A DNA stretch of 64,000 nucleotides from NCBI RefSeq assembly GCF_051622035.1, contig NC_135362.1, forward strand, positions 28,641,001-28,705,000. The letters run 5' to 3'. The DNA is from Arctopsyche grandis. Its lineage: Eukaryota > Arthropoda > Insecta > Trichoptera > Hydropsychidae. The notes under the pieces were generated by a model. It was not told the DNA's origin. It saw only the letters and a list, made by a program, of their open reading frames with translations, and ran no database searches. Positions 33,635 through 46,160 of the stretch are shown here, piece after piece (the first letter of the stretch is position 1; each line of letters begins with the position of its first letter). Both the position numbers and the translations under genes were made by a program.

Positions 33635-34816
33635 TTAGATTTTTAGACAAATTTCACATTTGTAAGGCTTTTCCCCCGTGTGAGTTCTTAAATGTGTCAC
33701 AAGTTTATATTTATGAAAATATGATTTTAAACAAATTTCACATTTGTGTGGTTTTATCCCAGTATGATATTTTTCATGTATCACGAGGTAAGATTTACTA
33801 GAAAATGATTTTAAACAAATGTCACACTTGTGTGGTTTTATCCCAGAGTGAAATTTTTCATGTAACATGAGGTTAGATTTTTGAGTAAATGATTTTAGAC
33901 AAATTTCACATTTGTAAGGCTTTTCCCCCGTGTGAGTTCTTAAATGTTTCACAAATCCATTTTTAAGAGCAAATGATTTGAAACAAATGTCACATTTGTG
34001 TGGTTTTATCCCAGTATGCAATTTTTCATGTGACACGAGGACAGATTTATGAGAAAATGATTTTACACAAATTTCACATTTGTAAGGCTTTTCCCCCGTG
34101 TGAGTTCTTAAATGTATCACAAGTCCATTTTTAAGAGCAAATGATTTGAAACAAATGTCACATTTGTGTGTTTTTATCCCAGAATGCAATTTTTTATGTT
34201 TCTTGAGGCTAGATTTTCGAGTAAATGAATTTAGACAAATTTCACACTTGTAAGGCTTTCCTCCCGTGTGAGTTATTAAATGTCTCACAAGTCTATTTTT
34301 TTGAATAAATGATTTTAAACAAATATCACATTGAAATAGCTTTTCTCCAGGAAGTGATCTTTTGTGTAAAATAAGTTCAGATTCAATGGGAAACTGCTTC
34401 AAGCAAATTTCACTATTCTTTCGATGAATTGTCGATTGTGAAGACTCATCGTTCCATATTACATCTTCCAATAAAACTTCTTCAGTCTCGATCTTCAAGC
34501 AATCACCTGACCTCAGTCGAGACGATTCGTTGTTTCGAAAACAAGCCTTTCGAAAGCTGATCAACAATTCCAGATTGGTCTTACACGAAAGACACACCCT
34601 GTCTGGCAACCCATCGCCTCTTTTAACCTGCAGATGGAAAAATTAGGATCAAGCGGTGAGAAGAGTTAACCACAATAATTTTAACCCGAAAGCAGCACCG
34701 GCCTGAATTTGACAGCAAGTCCGAATGCGTTGCTGCAGACGCTCTGGATGAGGATCGCCGAAGATGGAGACGGAAGATTCGGCCGGAGTTGATCCAAGAC
34801 AAAGCCTGCACTCCAT
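33635..34816 (-). CDS. ZNF-5: ZAD-C2H2 protein, truncated, GC splice donor
   Basis: Exon 1 is 34703-34816 (38 codons), exon 2 33635-34627; predicted 368 residues if the 75 bp intron is removed. The donor reads CAG|GCCGGT, where the other copies have GTCGGT or GTCAGT, so it depends on a GC-AG intron with a poor +3 base; if unspliced, the frame stops within the intron. The ZAD, acidic linker, degenerate finger and eight full fingers are present, with unusual modules (ALKNGLVIH, ALKNGFVKH, FHKYKLVTH). The frame ends inside a ninth finger (CEICLKI) where a deletion removed its helix. It may be a working shorter protein or an early pseudogene. Confidence 0.75.
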
Positions 34817-35433
34817 CGTCCCTGTATTTAACCAGCAACCAGATCGTCTCGCCTTGCAATTATTTTTAGTGACATTTTTGGTCTAAATTTGTTACTAGTT
34901 TAGGGCTGCCATTATTAGTGTTGTAAAATTTCTCGGTAATAATATTTTGGCGGTAAACGGACTACTAGTCATATGTGAACCAGTCACAGGACAACCGGTC
35001 GCTCTAGATCGGTCACACGTGATCATCCGTCACACTAAAACTGGTCACGAGAAAACTGGTCACACCCTAAAATTGGTCACGATAAATCTGGTCACACCCA
35101 TTGATGTATAATACATAGATCCGCCTTCACGCTTTATACTGGTCTCCCTTTTGGCGCACGCAAAATACATGGCGCATGCACACTTTCTCTCAGCAGGTAG
35201 GTAGGTACCGCTGCGTCGTACCAACTTCCCCGCTAGTTAAACCCCCCGCACCCCTCAGTTAGTGAAGACAAGATCTCCGACCAAAATCACACGTCGGGGC
35301 CCACGTCAATGTGTATTATATATATATATGGTCACACCCTAAAATCGGTCTCGAGAAAACTGGTCACACCATTCGATTTGACATTGAACTGTCAAAGTGA
35401 AATGAACGCAAAAGCGATTGCCAACCTTCTCGG
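34817..35433. repeat. ZNF-5 upstream region with interrupted GGTCAC array
   Basis: 34955-35097 and 35328-35370 are GGTCAC repeats like those upstream of ZNF-3 and ZNF-4. They are separated by a 230 bp GC-richer insert (35098-35327) that ends in a short TA run; I find no convincing terminal repeats for it. No gene is seen. Confidence 0.5.
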
Positions 35434-36192
35434 ATGCGAGCGTCAGATGAGCTGACAGATGCCCGCGAACTCCTCGCGAAGACCACAACCAACGGCCACG
35501 GCCACGACGGGAAACATTTTAATATACAAAAGCCAGAACACAGCGAAAGTGACAGCACTGTCCTTTTGGCACTTGTTGATAGTAGTTATTGTTTCATCTT
35601 TGTTGACATAGGACGCCAAAGCAGAGTAAATGACAGTTCAATATTCAATAATTCAACACTCAAAATAAAAATTGAAGATAATTCAATGAACTTTCCTGGT
35701 TGGGGGGTCATATTAATAGATGAAGCTTTTCCATTACAAAAATACCTAATGAAACCATATACAGGTCGATCAGATTTGACAATGCAAGAAGATAATTTCA
35801 ACAACCGCTTGTCCCGTGCCCGAAAAATAGTTGAAAATGCCTTTGGCATTATGGCCATGAGATTCCGAATCTATCATACTCCTATTCATTTATGTCCCGA
35901 AAGAGTTGACAAAATTGTGAAAGCGACATGTGCGCTTCATAACTGGTTGATTAAAACATCCCCTCATGACTACGCGCCTCCTGGTTTCTTGGATGTCGAC
36001 GATAGCCCCGGTGGATGGGGATTAGAAGCGAGTTCTCCCTACATTACAAACATTACAAATCAGGAAGGCGATGTTTTGAATTACGACGATACGCATTTTA
36101 AACCAGAGAAATATTATAATTTCTCTGCTTATGAGCGAAAAAAAATATTGTTAAAGTCGTCAAGAGATGTTACTGTATTTCCACGTGGATGA
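35434..36192 (+). pseudogene. PIF/Harbinger transposase, C-terminal catalytic part
   Basis: A 252-codon open frame. HDGKHFNIQKP (Asp25), IDEAFPL (Asp96) and VENAFG (Glu134) are the three catalytic acids of DDE_Tnp_4 (HARBI1-like) transposases, with family phrases YLMKPYTGR, LSRARK and a CALHNWL-type motif. About 130 N-terminal residues normally preceding the first Asp are missing, so the real start is lost and the first ATG is not meaningful. The frame is otherwise uninterrupted. No GGGCC-type ends were found around it. Its relation to the Harbinger MITEs at 4079 and 57391 is possible but unproven. It could instead be a captured fragment kept for another use. Confidence 0.8.
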
Positions 36193-36222
36193 TCGATAAA
36201 AAAAACAATTCATAAAAAAACG

Positions 36223-36398
36223 CGGTGTCGGATGTCGGTGATTTGTCAAAGGGTTTTTTTTCTTTCGTCGAAATAAAATTAATAATCACACATTATCCGA
36301 TAAATTTTACCTCTGAAATGATTTAATTACTTGATTTATTTCGACGAGAGAAACAATTGAAGAATAAAAAAATCCGTTTGATGTGACCGACAACACCC
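36223..36398. mobile_element. Foldback MITE-like repeat
   Basis: The left arm starts GGTGTCGGATGTCGGTGATT, and the right arm, read inward, GGTGTTGTCGGTCACATCAA; inside, TTTCTTTCGTCGAAATAAA pairs imperfectly with TTTATTTCGACGAGAGAAA. Noncoding, about 176 bp. The target duplication is unclear and the superfamily unknown. Confidence 0.45.
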
Positions 36399-37080
36399 CG
36401 GGTTAGCAAAAATCGTTGGATCACCCATACTAATACATGATATATTCTCAGTAACTGCGCATTACGGAGAAGTAAAAATAATAATTCTTTGATTTTTTTT
36501 TCGATCTTAGTGCGTATCTTCGTAAGTCAAAACATCTTCGACAAACAAAACTCGAGGATTACCTGTATGTGATTGTTGATGATCTAATTTTAGGTCAATC
36601 TCGAAAATTTATTTAAATTGTGCATGTTCTGTTTTAACTTTCAATATTTAATTTTAATTGTAATATAATGATTATAATTTTATTTTGATACTTGAATTTA
36701 ATTTTAATATAATAATAATAGTTTTAATTTTGATATTGAATTTCAATTTTTAAATTTAATTTTTATTTCGATATTTTGTACGCTACTGGTTTTAAAAGTT
36801 GGCCTGTGGGCCGTTCGTTGGCTTGGTGCGTACGCACCATTACACGATATTTTTGCACCATCGTAATGGCGGAGGATCCATTTACTTATATTGATGACCA
36901 AAATGAGCAATATGACAAAGTATGAAAACGATCGGATAAGAGGCAAACTTTTTCCTGGATTGTAATCGTAAGGGAAACGTAAAGGAGGTATGTAATATGT
37001 AATAATTATGTGGAACTCGGCTTAAATAAATAGTCGTCTCTAAATTCACATGTTAAAATTTCATAGTTTTTTGACGTATA
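36399..37080. other. AT-rich spacer with a dispersed repeat end
   Basis: 36771-36846 repeats bases 1-73 of the window. Otherwise AT-rich; no gene, terminal repeat or RNA gene is supported. Confidence 0.5.
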
Positions 37081-37082
37081 TT

Positions 37083-37716
37083 CTTCTTCTTCTAATGCCG
37101 AATTCGTATTCAGACGTAGGCGACTACCATGGGCAGACATCGTTTATGGCCTGTGCGAATTCTTCCCTATCACGGGCAAGCCGAAATAGCTTTTCGAGAC
37201 CGAGTCCCATCCATAACCTGATGTTCCGGAGCCAAGAGAGCTTCTTTCTCCCAAGCCACCGTTTGCCTTCTATTTTCCCTTCTATGATTGTTTGTAGAAG
37301 GCGATATTTGGGGCCGCGAATAATGTGGCCAAAGTATTCCATCTTACGGCGCTTCACCGTGTCAAGAAGTTCTCTCTTTTTATGAAGAAGCTGGAGGACT
37401 GTTTCTTTCTTACATGCTCCTTCCACGAGATCTCTAGCATCCTCCGGTAACACCACATTTCAAAGGACTCTATCCTGTTCATGGATGCCACTAAGAGTGT
37501 CCACGTTTCGCATCCGTACAGCAACACCGACCAAACATAGGAGTGCAGGACTCTTAAACGCAATTTCGTAGACAACCTTCGACAACATAAAACATTTTTC
37601 ATGCTGCCGATGCCATTTCTAGCTATTTCGATCCTTCTTCTTATCTCCATTTCGGAACTGACGTCCGTATTGATCATTGCTCCTAGGTATTTGTATTGTT
37701 CGACCTGTTCAATCAT
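37083..37716 (-). pseudogene. LINE reverse transcriptase 3' fragment
   Basis: Two overlapping minus-strand frames. One holds QYKYLGAMIN, RLRVLHSYVWSVLLYGCETW and MWCYRRMLEISW; the other KRRELLDTVKRRKMEYFGHI and GKIEGKRWLGRKKLSWLRNIR. This is the region after the polymerase core in endonuclease-type LINEs of the RTE/Ingi kind. A frame change near 37400 separates the halves; the catalytic FADD region and everything upstream are missing. Confidence 0.75.
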
Positions 37717-38515
<799 letters not shown>

Positions 38516-38897
38516 GGGTCTAACTCATGGGACCGAAAGTGAAACGCCCGAAAACGCAAATATCGGAAGGCAGAGATCGAAAATCGAAAGATGAAAAAAC
38601 GGTCTCTCCCCCCGTTGTACATACTCACTTAATTTGCGCGAGCAGGATACAACAGGAACAAGAGGAACAGGCTTTTCTTCCCGTATTCTGCGCGCGCATA
38701 TTAAACAAGGCTGTATGACAAAAAGAGAGATAATTTCCCTACATGCCACTGATATATATTATATATGTATATGTACATAGTACCGTTTACCATGCACCCT
38801 TTTTTATCTTTCGACTTGAGATCTTTCGATTTTCGATTTTTGCCTTCTGATATTTGCGTTTTCAACCTTTTCACTTTCGGTGCCGTGAGGTAGACCC
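38516..38897. mobile_element. Long-arm MITE with an inserted hAT MITE
   Basis: Arms of about 75 bp begin GGGTCTAACTCATGGGACCG at the left and, read inward from the right, GGGTCTACCTCACGGCACCG, continuing through CGAAAACGCAAATATCGGAAG. Between them, 38590-38747 is an inverted copy of the hAT MITE at 40051-40833 (without its later insertion), ending CATGCCACTG. One arm of the same long-arm element is present again at 39895-40040. Confidence 0.65.
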
Positions 38898-39589
38898 CAA
38901 ACAACTAATTCATGATTTTGCAAACAGTAAGAAATTTTAAAATAAGTGAGTTAAATTAAGGAAATTATATTATGTACCTACATATAAACAATAATTATAT
39001 TTATATTAATACTACGTTGCGAAACCAAAAATTTGGTATTTCGATTTAAAAATTCGAGGGGGGAGGGTCCTTGAATCCTCCCTTCCCTTTCTCAATCTCA
39101 CCTTAAGTTGACGCTTCTATCATACATGGCTCCAGTGGTGTTACCCCAATTTTAGAACAACAATAATAATAATAATAATAGCTTTTATTCCAGACGATGA
39201 GGAGAATAGTGCAATACCCAACGCCCATATAAATAATATATAGATAATAAAAATAGTATAGAAAAAATAGTAAACAAAAAAAAAATACATAAGTAAATAT
39301 ATAAATATTACTAATAATAAATAATAATAATAATAATAAATAATAAATAATAATAATAATAATTAATAATAAATAATAATAATTATTATTATTTATTATC
39401 AATAACGGGTTTTTTTTTTTTTTTTAAATTTATATACATAAATATTATTTTTTTCGTCCAAGGCACTAACTATTGCGTGAAAATTTAAATTAAAATTAAA
39501 ATAAATATAAATTTCGATTTTTACGTAATAATGACAAATGATTATTTGTATACATCCACTAGCTGTTATATTTGAATTCAATAATGTAC
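38898..39589. repeat. AT-rich spacer with TAA repeats
   Basis: 39160-39400 is largely (TAA)n and its complement with a long T run at 39409-39425. The AATAATAATAGCTTTTATTCC motif near 39165 resembles a LINE 3' tail in reverse, but no coding part accompanies it. No gene. Confidence 0.5.
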
Positions 39590-39870
39590 ATAATTTTAAT
39601 TTTTGAAACTCTTTAAGTAAGTGTTCGCAGTCTTCTAAAAAGCTTGAAATTTTGAAATCTCACAACTTAAGTAAAATCATTTTAAAAACATAAAATTTCA
39701 CCATACATATACATATGTATAAGAGAACCTTTAGAAGTATTGATTCTTAAATGCTTTTTATTATTACTAAATTATGTTCACGATACATCTTATGTCTATT
39801 TTAATAGCTACTGATCTACTGATCATTTTCTATTTTATAATTTTAATTTAATTTTGTTAGGAATCATAGT
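39590..39870. repeat. Dispersed AT-rich repeat
   Basis: Nearly identical to 56257-56525 (shared runs include CTAAAAAGCTTGAAATTTTG and TACTGATCTACTGATCATTT). Noncoding; ends not resolved. Confidence 0.65.
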
Positions 39871-40050
39871 ATTTCACCGCACGCCACTCATATATATTAC
39901 ATATATATACATAATACCGTTTACCATGCACCCTTTTTTTTCGATCTTTCGACTTAAGATCTTTCGATTTTCGATCTTTGCCTTCCGTTATTTGCGTTTT
40001 CGGGCGTTTCAATTTCGGTCCCGTGAGGGAGACCGATATAATATATATAT

Positions 40051-40833
40051 CAGTAGCATGCGGTGAAATTATCTTTCTTTTTGTCATAAAGTCTTGTTTA
40101 ATGTGCGCGCGCAGGATATGGGAGGAAAAGCCTGTTCCTGTTGTATCCTGCTGGCGCAAATTAAGTGAGGATGTACGAAGGGGCAGTGGCGTAACTACCG
40201 CGCCCGCAGACCCCGCAATGCGGGGGGGCGCCACGAAGCGCGCCTTTTTCACGGATTTTTTAATTTGTTCCGTAATTTTTTTAAAAACTTCTCTTATTTT
40301 TCAACCTATTTGTACTATATGTGTATGTACATACATTAACGTATTTTGAATTTATCCTCATTGTGTAATTGATCTATGCCAATAGGGCTAGAAGACTACC
40401 GTCTTTTTCCATCTTTTGAACGTCAGTGCCACTTCAACCTATTAGCTGAGAATTCTCTTATTCTTGTATATATTTTTTCAATGTGTAAACAATAAAACAA
40501 AATCATATGATTAAAACCAATAAAATTTATAAATTTTTCGCTGTCACCATTAACAGGTGAGAAGTTTTTAAGGAAAATTCACCATCAGTTACATTAAACA
40601 GATTGTGCACTGCTTGTTGGTCGTCCAGATTAAACTATTAATGCACTTTGATATATAGGTACACATATCGATACGTCAAAAAGTATAAATATTAATTTGG
40701 AAAGTTATTTTGCTAATATTTATATATGGGGGAGGGGGGGGTGGGGCGCCGTAAAATATTTTGCGGGGGGGTACCGGGAATTCACGCTACGCCTCTGCGA
40801 AGGGGGGAGAGAGACTTTTACCGCACGCCACTG
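40051..40833. mobile_element. hAT MITE (CAGTGGCGTGCGGT family), outer element
   Basis: Left end CAGTAGCATGCGGTGAAA, right end TTTTACCGCACGCCACTG, with 8 bp duplications ATATATAT (40043-40050 and 40834-40841). It contains the 614 bp MITE at 40184-40797. Without it the element is about 160 bp, and a second copy lies inverted inside the MITE at 38516-38897. CAGTGGCG ends and 8 bp duplications are hAT hallmarks. Confidence 0.75.
40184..40797. mobile_element. hAT MITE (CAGTGGCGTAACTA family), nested
   Basis: Begins CAGTGGCGTAACTACCGCGC, ends GCTACGCCTCTG, and is flanked by a perfect 8 bp duplication CGAAGGGG (40176-40183 and 40798-40805). Noncoding, with G-rich stretches at both ends. Isolated ends of the family lie at 7087 and 56008. 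Confidence 0.8.
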
Positions 40834-40844
40834 ATATATATATA

Positions 40845-42870
40845 CAGTGGCGGACTGGCCATACAAGCGAACATGCCCGATGGCACGTGGGCCCCACTAT
40901 CTGTTAGAAAATATGGGCCCTCAGTAAAAGTAAATAACTTTTTAACTATTTATAGGATATTGCAACTTTGGGACCTAAAGTTTGGGTATTTCAACAAAAC
41001 AAATTTCTTACTATATACACAAACAACTAATACCTGCTTTAACAGCCCAAGGATCGGTTAACTTTTTTTATTAGGCTCGAATCGTGTAAGTTTCAAAATT
41101 TGCGTGGGCCCATTTCCAACGTCAATATTATGTATATACCAATACCTATGTACAGTGGCGGACTGGCCATACAAGCGAACATGCCCGATGGCATGGGGGC
41201 CCCACTATCTTTTAGAAAATATGGGCCCTCAGTAAAATTAAATAACTTTTTAACTACTTCACGTGTGTAAAAATTTATAGGATATTGCACTTTGGGACAT
41301 AAAGTTTGGGTATTTCAACAAAACAAATGTCTTACGACATACACAAACAACTAATACCAGCTTTAACAGCGCAAGGATCGGTTAACTTTTTTTATTAGGC
41401 TCGAAATGTAAGTTTCAACATTTACGTGGGCCCTTTTGCCGGGCCCATTTCCAACCTCAAGATTATGTATATACCAATATCTATGTAACGACTACCTACT
41501 GAAATAAAAATGGGAATAAACGAATTTCTGTGAATAATATAAACTGAATTGCTTAAATCAATTTTGATAGGACAATTCATTATCAACCAGCGATTTAAAT
41601 TTACTTCATACTTTCAAAATAACATTTGATTATACATACTTCGACGATATAGTAAGATTTAAATACACAATTTTAAATAGTGGAAGAAAAATCCGGTAAA
41701 CTGCCAACAGGAGTAAAATGTCACTTTCAGTCAACGGGTGTTCACGAAATTTTATATATCAAGCATTAGGTTTATAATTATAGATATGAAATGTCAGTTC
41801 AATACGTCGAAAAGTTTCCGAGAAAAAAATAAAAATACCTCGATCTTATAGGGTAAAAGTACTACTTCCGGTTGAGATAAAAATAATTTTATATATACGA
41901 ATACATATATAAAATAATAAAAAGATACAGAAACACACACTCAGACACACAGAGCCGCATTTTTCTATATTATGTAAACGTGATCAGTAGAGGTAGGATA
42001 GTCACAGTGCTATCCATTGTTCCATTGTTGTAAATCCTTTGTAAAAAAGGTTCGGCAAACCTTTAACAATGCATTTACAACCTTTGAACAATACGCCGCA
42101 CCTTCTGACTCCGGTGACTAGTGATCAGTGATCGATTCTGAGTTCGAATTTTCGCTTGTTGTTATTACGTACATATGTACATAGGTAAAGTGAAAAGACA
42201 ATCGGTAGAAATTAAGTTAATTGATAGTTTTTTAGTGACTCAGTTTGATGGTCTATTTATTTTGTTGACCATGTGAAGATTTTTGTAACCCCGGGGGCCC
42301 CCTTTGACTCCTGGCATGCACTGATTTCAGTCCCAGTCCGCCACTGCCTATGTAACAACTAACTACTGAAATATAAATGGGAATAAACAAATTTTCGTGA
42401 ATAATATAAACAGAATTGCTTAAAACAATTTTGATAAGACGATTCATCATCAAACAGCGATTTAAATTTATATTATGAATTTAATGATTAATGAGATACT
42501 ATGGATCTATGAATGCTACGTTTATTTCTTATGTACATGTTATTTTTGGGTAACTAATAAAATAATCGCTGTTATGTGCTTTGAAGAAAAACAAAACAAA
42601 AATTTATCTATTGTTATTACGTACTTACATATGTACATAGATAAAGTGAAATATCTGTACAATGAAATTTGTGGATCTATTTTGCTTTTGCCATTTTTCT
42701 TGTACCTAAATTTGTTTATTCCCATTTTTTAAAAATTCATTTATTTTTTTCCCTTGATTTTTAGCGTGGTGGAATAAAAATTTTGTTATATGGGGGGGGG
42801 GGGACAAATTTTTTTAACCCTGGGGGGGCCCCCTTTGACTCCTGGCATGCACTGATTTCAGTCCCAGTCC

Positions 42871-42873
<3 letters not shown>
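40845..42873. mobile_element. hAT MITE (CAGTGGCGGACTGG family), copy A, split
   Basis: Begins CAGTGGCGGACTGGCCATAC and ends CAGTCCCAGTCCGCC against the TA run at 42874, where the last few bases are lost. Copy B (41153-42346) sits inside it. Outside copy B the sequence matches copy C at 50670-51313 throughout. Noncoding in all copies; a shared GGGCCCCACTATCTGTTAGA motif lies near the left end. Confidence 0.8.
41153..42346. mobile_element. hAT MITE, copy B, nested in copy A
   Basis: The same family as its host, with perfect CAGTGGCGGACTGG/CCAGTCCGCCACTG ends and the 8 bp duplication CCTATGTA on both sides, created within copy A. It is about 550 bp longer than copy C because of extra sequence at about 41630-42240, which includes the small palindromic repeat (42015-42110). 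No transposase frame is present. Confidence 0.85.

Positions 42874-42965
<92 letters not shown>
42874..42965. repeat. TA microsatellite
   Basis: An uninterrupted (AT)n run of about 46 units between the hAT MITE copy A end and the LINE 3' end. Confidence 0.95.
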
Positions 42966-42967
<2 letters not shown>

Positions 42968-45086
42968 TCATCATCATCATTTACAGCCATTCGCCATCCA
43001 CTGCTGGATGAAGGCCTCTCCAACACGCTTCCACTCGTCTCTGTTTTGCGCAACACTCATCCATCTCATTCCGCACATTTTCCTAATTTCGTTCACCCAT
43101 CTTCCTTGCGGTCTTCCTTTTACTCTTTTGCCTTCTCTCGGGTACCATTCAAGCACTTCTTTTGTCCACCTTTCGTCCATCCTCCTAGCTACGTGACCCG
43201 CCCATTGCCATTTCAATCTCTTCACTCTATCCACTATGTCCACTACCCTTGTCATATTTCTCACCCACGTGTTCCGCTTCCTGTCTTTCCTCGTTATGCC
43301 AAGCATACAGCGTTCCATACTTCTTTGAGTGCATTGGATTTTATTTTGCATCTTGGCGTTCAGTGTCCAAGTTTCACATCCATACGTCATCACTGGCAAA
43401 ACGCATTGATCAAAGATCCTTTTCTTCAGGCAGAGTGGCATTTTTGATTTAAAAACAGCATTCATCCGTCCAAATGCACTCCACCCCAATTTCATACGTC
43501 TCTTTATCTCTTCATTTTTACTACCAGACATGTCAATTATTTGACCTAAATATAAATAATTATTTACTACTTCTACTGGTTTATCATCTAAGGGGATGCT
43601 ATCAGGCATGCAATAACTATTGAACATTAGTTTAGTCTTATCTACGTTAATTTTTAATCCTACTTTTCTACTTTCCCTGTCCAGCTGTGTTAGTCTGATA
43701 AGTAGGTCAGCTGAATCACGAGCTACTAAAACTATATCGTCTGCGAACCGAAGGTGACTCAAAAAGCGACCATTGATGCTTACTCCGGCTGTATCCCAAT
43801 CCAATTTCCTGAAAACTCCCTCAAGCACCGCATTGAATAACTTGGGCGAGATTGTATCTCCTTGTCTTACTCCTTTTCCTATGCTAAATCTATCTGTACC
43901 TGAAAAAATTTTAACTGAAGCTGTGGCATTCTTATATATTGTAGCTAACAGTCCCACATAGGGTTCCGGCACTCCCTGTGTTTTTAGAGCGTTAAGTACT
44001 GCATTATGACTAACTGTATCGAAGGCTTTCTCATAATCGACGAAACCTAGGCACAGTGGCCGTTGATATTCGTTGGCGCGCTCGATTAGTTCGCCAACTA
44101 CTTGGAGGTGGTCCATTGTGCTGAAATTTGCCCTAAACCCTGCCTGCTCTATAGGTTGGTTCTCGTCGAGGATATTCTTCAGCCTTTCTGTAATAACCTT
44201 CGTGAAGAGCTTGTAGACCGCTGAAAGTAGACTAATGGGTCGGTAGTTCTTGATATCGCTTTTGTCGCCTTTTTTGTGTATTAAAATGATAGTTGCGTTA
44301 TTCCATCCTTCTGGTATAGCTTGGTTCTGGATGCATTTGCTGAAAAGCCTAGCTAAGATATTAATTAGGGGGGGGCCGCCACATTTTAGTAAGTCGATGG
44401 GAATATTATCTTCCCCTGGGGTTTTACCATTCTTTGCAGTTTTTAGCGCGGCCTCTACTTCGCTAGGCAATACTGCAGGAACCCTTTGGCCGTGTGTCGA
44501 TTCCAGAGTGGGGAATTGGCCGTTGTCGTTCTCGTATAGTTTTGCATAGAACGTGTAAACTCTGTCTATGATTTCTTCTCTATTCCTAATTATTACTCCG
44601 CTCTCTGATCTGATTGCGATCATTTGGTTTTTGCCTAAGAAAAGATCCTGTTTGCACTTTTTCAGGCTACGGTTATTCTTAATGGTATTTTCTATTAGCT
44701 TGCTGTTAAAATCCCTGACATCCCTGACTATTCTCTTCTTAATTTCCTTATTTACTAGATTGTATTCTTGCTTATTATTATCCCTATCTAAATTCCTTTT
44801 ATGCTTAATTAGGTTTTTTGTTTCCGCTGAAATTTTGCTTAATTTAATCTGTTTCCTGAAACCACCTAATTTCTTACCTGTTGAGGTTAGAACCGAACTA
44901 ATTACAGTGTTCAATTCCTCGATGTCTGCTTCTGGGTTTAATTTCCCGTATCGATTTCCAAGTTCGAGTTCGAATTCCTTTTTCCTAGACCTTAGTTGAG
45001 CGAAATCTGGAGAGTTACTGCATCCTTTTATTAATTTCCTACGTTCGCAATTTATATTAATGGCCATCTTGGCACGGACTAATCTG
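42966..45086 (-). mobile_element. RTE-type LINE, 5'-truncated, open reverse transcriptase
   Basis: A single minus-strand frame (45067-42977) of 696 codons. Reverse transcriptase landmarks: [17 protein letters not shown] (about 274-290), FVDYEKAFD (342-350, first catalytic Asp), [14 protein letters not shown] (399-412) and FADDIVLVA (441-449, catalytic Asp pair), then YGCETWTL and the RTE-BovB-type tail [11 protein letters not shown] to the C-terminus. The 3' end runs into a (CAT)n-type tract (42966-42980), as RTE elements use short tandem repeats as tails. The endonuclease domain that should come first is missing: the copy is 5'-truncated at the TA run near 45087. No stop or frameshift interrupts what remains, so it is young. 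Confidence 0.88.
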
Positions 45087-45464
<378 letters not shown>

Positions 45465-45665
45465 GTACTAACCGTTTTTCATATGTATGCATGGTAAACG
45501 AATATTTTCGACATTTTCATTGTGGACTTTTTTACGGTCACCCAGTTGTTTGAGGTCCATTTTGGTTGCTTCTTTGTGTTCAATTGTAACCAAAGATAAT
45601 TCATTGAGTATGGTTTGATCGATGGAATTTATTTTGTAATCTTTAATTATTTTTAATTTACATCC

Positions 45666-46160
45666 TATAGGGGGATTGAAGGTTTTGGACCGTTTCCCGG
45701 CCTATGGAAATTCAGTTGTATTTTGAAGAGGATCTTTATTACTCGATTAATACAGGTGTATTTGTATGTACAGCGAAGTAGGTAAAGGATTCACTGGAAC
45801 GAGCTAGGTCGAGTTCCTGAAGCTCACTGGCATCTGGGGACGATGCACTGGTTTATAAAGGTGTTGCTTGAGCAACGCGTAGCTGGGCTGGTGAGATCAC
45901 GTTCTGGAAGATTCCGACGGGGTCGAGGTCTTCCTTTGTGTTCGATGCTCGATGCGTAGTTGCGCAGCTCCTTGGGATTTCCCGTGTACTCGTGATTGCG
46001 TATCTGGAGCGAGTCGGATCGCCTTTATGGGTAAGCTGGACGAAGTATTTCGGCCACGGCTAACTTTCGTGTACGAGAAGAGGACACGATGATGTCATTT
46101 GTACAGATTAAGTTCGATGAGGGAAATAGGTGATATCACAAGTCGTGCTATATCTCTACA
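45666..46160 (-). mobile_element. Solo LTR, family LTR-A, next to the AT-hook gene
   Basis: Read on the minus strand it begins TGTAGAGATATAGCACGACT, matching the start of the LTR at 510-1048, and near its end has GGCCGGGAAACGGTC. The left edge is near TATAGGGGGA (45666). Flanking ATCC and CTCC may be a decayed 4 bp duplication. The right edge lies 265 bp upstream of the AT-hook start codon, so it sits at or near that gene's promoter, in antisense. 45460-45665 shows nothing else. Confidence 0.65.

Noticed and set aside
6181-33801. Plus-strand frames rich in HICVVLSQYA opposite the zinc fingers
   Set aside because: Antisense shadows of the repeated finger codons; they follow the finger period exactly.
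36866-36925. A short frame starting MAEDPFTYIDDQ
   Set aside because: Twenty codons only, no family match and no second exon seen.
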